A stretch of DNA of 64,000 nt from NCBI GenBank assembly GCA_021414365.1, contig JAIOOR010000006.1:1-64000 (forward strand), in the 5' to 3' direction. The translations under genes were made by a program, and so were the position numbers. How positions within the stretch are numbered: position 1 is the first letter of the stretch; each line of letters opens with the position of its first letter. The DNA is from Nitrosarchaeum sp. Lineage in GTDB: Archaea > Thermoproteota > Nitrososphaeria > Nitrososphaerales > Nitrosopumilaceae. Below are positions 62,124 through 64,000 of this stretch, piece after piece. Under the pieces are notes generated by a model. It ran no database searches and was not told where the DNA came from. It was given only the letters and a program-made list of their open reading frames with translations.

Positions 62124-62761
62124 ATAGCTATTGCTCTAACAGGTGAACCAGTTGCGTCCTCAAGTTTTAATGGTAAAATTATAAAATCAAATTGTTTTGA
62201 AGAAATTTTATTCAAGTTTGATAGATTTTCAACAATTAAGATGTTATTTTTTGCAAGTATTTTATGAACTCTGAAGATTTTATCTTTTCCTAGATCTATA
62301 CTTGGTGAATCGATTCCGACTAAATTGATCTCTCTTGATACAAGATATGCGGCAGCTGATTCAGATAATCCCGGATTACTAATAAAATAAAAATTACTCT
62401 TAAGATTTTTTTGCCATCCAGTATGAAAAATTATTGATGAGTGTTTTGGAATATCACCATATTTTTTTTCAAATGAAACCAAGTCATTTTTAGTAATTGA
62501 TTGATTTTTTCCTTTTTTTATTTTTATCAATATGGCATTTCCTAGTAGCCTATCAAGAGGTATTTGATGTATTTTTATTCCATTTTTTACAAAATGATAT
62601 GGTGCATCAAGATGAGTTCCAGTATGAGAACTAAGAAATAATAATTCTAGATTGTATCCATCATCTTTTAGAGTTGACCAAAGAATGAATTGGGGTTTTG
62701 GAGAACCGGGAAAAGTAGGAATAGATTGAGATATGATCAGTGAAAGATCTATTAGTTTCAC
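62108..62761 (-). CDS. Cyclase-family hydrolase (kynurenine formamidase-like)
   Basis: 217 residues from GTG. FPGSPKPQF, SSHTGTHLDAPYHF (the metal-binding motif HxGTHxDxPxH) and LVGIDSPSIDLG are family signatures. These enzymes hydrolyse amides or cyclic compounds with Zn or Mn. It overlaps the radical SAM gene tail to tail by 16 nt. Confidence 0.85.
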   Translation of the reverse strand: MKLIDLSLIISQSIPTFPGSPKPQFILWSTLKDDGYNLELLFLSSHTGTHLDAPYHFVKNGIKIHQIPLDRLLGNAILIKIKKGKNQSITKNDLVSFEKKYGDIPKHSSIIFHTGWQKNLKSNFYFISNPGLSESAAAYLVSREINLVGIDSPSIDLGKDKIFRVHKILAKNNILIVENLSNLNKISSKQFDFIILPLKLEDATGSPVRAIAIQRTK

Positions 62762-62823
62762 AATAATGAATTCTAATAGTAATTAATCAGTTTTGAGATC
62801 TCTGAAAGGTTAAATAGTGTTTT

Positions 62824-63096
62824 ATGAAAATCTGCAATGTGCCTACAGCATATGTTTTATTGAATTCTGATCTTGGATCTGATGAATCAATTATAGCTGA
62901 TATCAAACGTATTCTTTCAAATGAAGAAGTGGAATATGAGGTTCAAGGAGTTTATGGAGTATATGATATAGTCTTGAAATTGTCTTCTAAAGATGCTGAA
63001 AAATTAAGATCATTAATCACAAATAAAATCAGAAAAGTTGGTAAAATACAATCAACCTTAACAATGATGGTAATAGAAGAGCAGGAAAATCTATAA
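62824..63096 (+). CDS. Stand-alone Lrp/AsnC ligand-binding (RAM) domain protein
   Basis: 90 residues. TAYVLLNSDLGSDESIIADI, VQGVYGVYDIVLKLSSKDAEKLRSLITNKIRKVGKIQSTLTMMVI match the RAM domain without any HTH (quoted here in part: GVYGVYDIVLKL, ITNKIRKVG). Such proteins bind small molecules and partner with full Lrp regulators. It overlaps the convergent aminotransferase by 6 nt. Confidence 0.85.
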   Translation: MKICNVPTAYVLLNSDLGSDESIIADIKRILSNEEVEYEVQGVYGVYDIVLKLSSKDAEKLRSLITNKIRKVGKIQSTLTMMVIEEQENL

Positions 63097-64000
63097 ATTT
63101 TTTATTGCATCAATAACTCGAAATATTTCAGATTCTGTATTAAAAAAGTGTGGTGACGCTCGTATAATTTTTTGTTCTAGAATTTCTCTAACAGCTAAAA
63201 TGATATTTCGTTTTTCTAATTTTTCTATGATTATTTGTGGATCATAACCAGCAATATTGAAAGAAACTATACTGGTTCTTTCTTCAGAAGTTTCTGGTCC
63301 ATAAAGAATAATATTTTTTATTTGAGATAATTCTTCTCTTAAAAGATTTGAAAGGTAAAGATCTTTTTCACGTATGTTTTCCATACCAAATTTAAGAAGA
63401 TAGTTTGCAGATGATTCTAGACCTACCATCCCTACATAATTACGAAATCCTGTTTGGAATTTATCAGGAATATCTTTGAATGCGAGATTTGTATTATCAT
63501 AGATCATTGCTGATTCTCCACCAATTGTTATAGGTTCAAGTAATTCGTGGGATTTTTTATTGCAATAAAATAATCCTGTTCCCATAGGTCCACATAACCA
63601 TTTGGAACCGTTAAAAGACATAAAATCACATTTGGTTTTTGTTACATCAAAATTACCAATGCATCCAATTGTTTGTGCACTATCAATAAAAAATGAAGTG
63701 TTATTTTCAAGTATATTTCCAATTTTTTCAACTGGCAATATTGAACCAGTATTGTATAATGCATGACTAATAGCAACTAATTTTGTATTATTATCAAGAA
63801 GTGTTTTGAATTCATCAAAATTAAAAAATCCGTTTTTATCTATAGATAAATTTTTAATTTTAGTTTTATTTTGTAATCTAAGCCAAGGATAAAAATTTGC
63901 ATGATGCTCATGGGATAATCCACGAATAATAATATTCGAATTTTTTTCAAATGAGAGACCGTTTGCAACTATGTTTATTCCATCAGTAGTACTTTGAGTT
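63091..64000 (-). CDS. Class V aminotransferase / cysteine desulfurase-like (5' partial)
   Basis: The frame stays open to the right edge, so the start lies outside the window; the TTG at 63738 is internal. Visible: TQSTTDGINIVANGL, RGLSHEHHANFYPW, LVAISHALYNTGSILPVEKI, SAQTIGC and the PLP-lysine segment MSFNGSKWLCGPMGTGLFY. This fits SufS/CsdA-like or isopenicillin-N-epimerase-like enzymes. A catalytic Cys loop typical of group II desulfurases is not evident, so the desulfurase function is uncertain. Confidence 0.8.
   Translation of the reverse strand, partial: TQSTTDGINIVANGLSFEKNSNIIIRGLSHEHHANFYPWLRLQNKTKIKNLSIDKNGFFNFDEFKTLLDNNTKLVAISHALYNTGSILPVEKIGNILENNTSFFIDSAQTIGCIGNFDVTKTKCDFMSFNGSKWLCGPMGTGLFYCNKKSHELLEPITIGGESAMIYDNTNLAFKDIPDKFQTGFRNYVGMVGLESSANYLLKFGMENIREKDLYLSNLLREELSQIKNIILYGPETSEERTSIVSFNIAGYDPQIIIEKLEKRNIILAVREILEQKIIRASPHFFNTESEIFRVIDAIKNL

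Noticed and set aside
1-64000. CRISPR array, prophage, insertion sequence, integrase or diversity-generating element
   Set aside because: No regularly spaced repeats, transposase, integrase or reverse transcriptase motifs were found on either strand.

Overview
The window is a stretch of AT-rich archaeal chromosome that reads as an ammonia-oxidising archaeon of the Nitrososphaerota (Thaumarchaeota), probably Nitrosopumilus- or Nitrosarchaeum-like. The lineage call rests on the gene set: sn-glycerol-1-phosphate dehydrogenase for archaeal lipids, the archaeal CoA route (pantoate kinase plus phosphopantothenate synthetase), a KH/beta-CASP aCPSF1 nuclease, archaeal PCNA, TFS and RpoL, SepF, a proteasome beta subunit, cobalamin genes, and many short exported proteins of a kind common in this phylum. 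TTG and GTG starts are frequent, and several genes have a TATA element about 26 nt before the start codon, which fits leaderless mRNAs. No insertion sequence, prophage, CRISPR array or rRNA was seen.

Layout. 1-738 is the end of a multi-pass membrane protein of the spermidine-synthase-like family. 1023-10270 is an accessory-looking cluster of exported proteins, several translationally coupled, five of which share a Cys...CysVal...ArgGlyTrp-like motif. They include a seven-bladed propeller fused to pentapeptide repeats, a cupredoxin with a degenerate copper site and two NTR/OB-like proteins. 10283-17320 holds small zinc proteins, lineage-specific unknowns and a small heat-shock protein. 17321-22762 (minus) holds a UbiB-type kinase and a MacB/LolCDE-like ABC system with an S-layer-like exported partner, with a two-headed Lrp-type regulator divergent from it.

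23811-29310 carries a Nudix hydrolase, a PhoU-like regulator and the CoA operon (PoK, PPS, PanB, CoaBC, plus a 55-residue coiled-coil protein). 29344-41039 is mostly housekeeping: a methyltransferase, an M24 peptidase, a PP-loop tRNA thiolation-type enzyme, SepF, aCPSF1, proteasome beta, G1PDH, an FKBP, class V aminotransferase, NMN adenylyltransferase and RtcA. 41019-53260 mixes small membrane and zinc proteins with BluB, two tRNAs (Val-GAC; Arg-CCT with a D-loop intron), cyclophilin, a PfkB kinase, a dUTPase-like protein, a stand-alone MtrA-like domain and a DegT aminotransferase. 53354-64000 has TyrRS, CbiH/CobJ, aspartate kinase, the rpoL-tfs-pcn group, a tandem pair of missed mini-proteins, a dual-specificity phosphatase, an AmmeMemoRadiSam-type radical SAM enzyme, a cyclase, a stand-alone RAM domain and a class V aminotransferase cut by the right edge.

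The least explained parts are the exported-protein cluster, the several unannotated mini-proteins of 39-55 residues, and CTAG-centred palindromes in three intergenic regions. Function calls come from reading motifs by eye; no database search was run.
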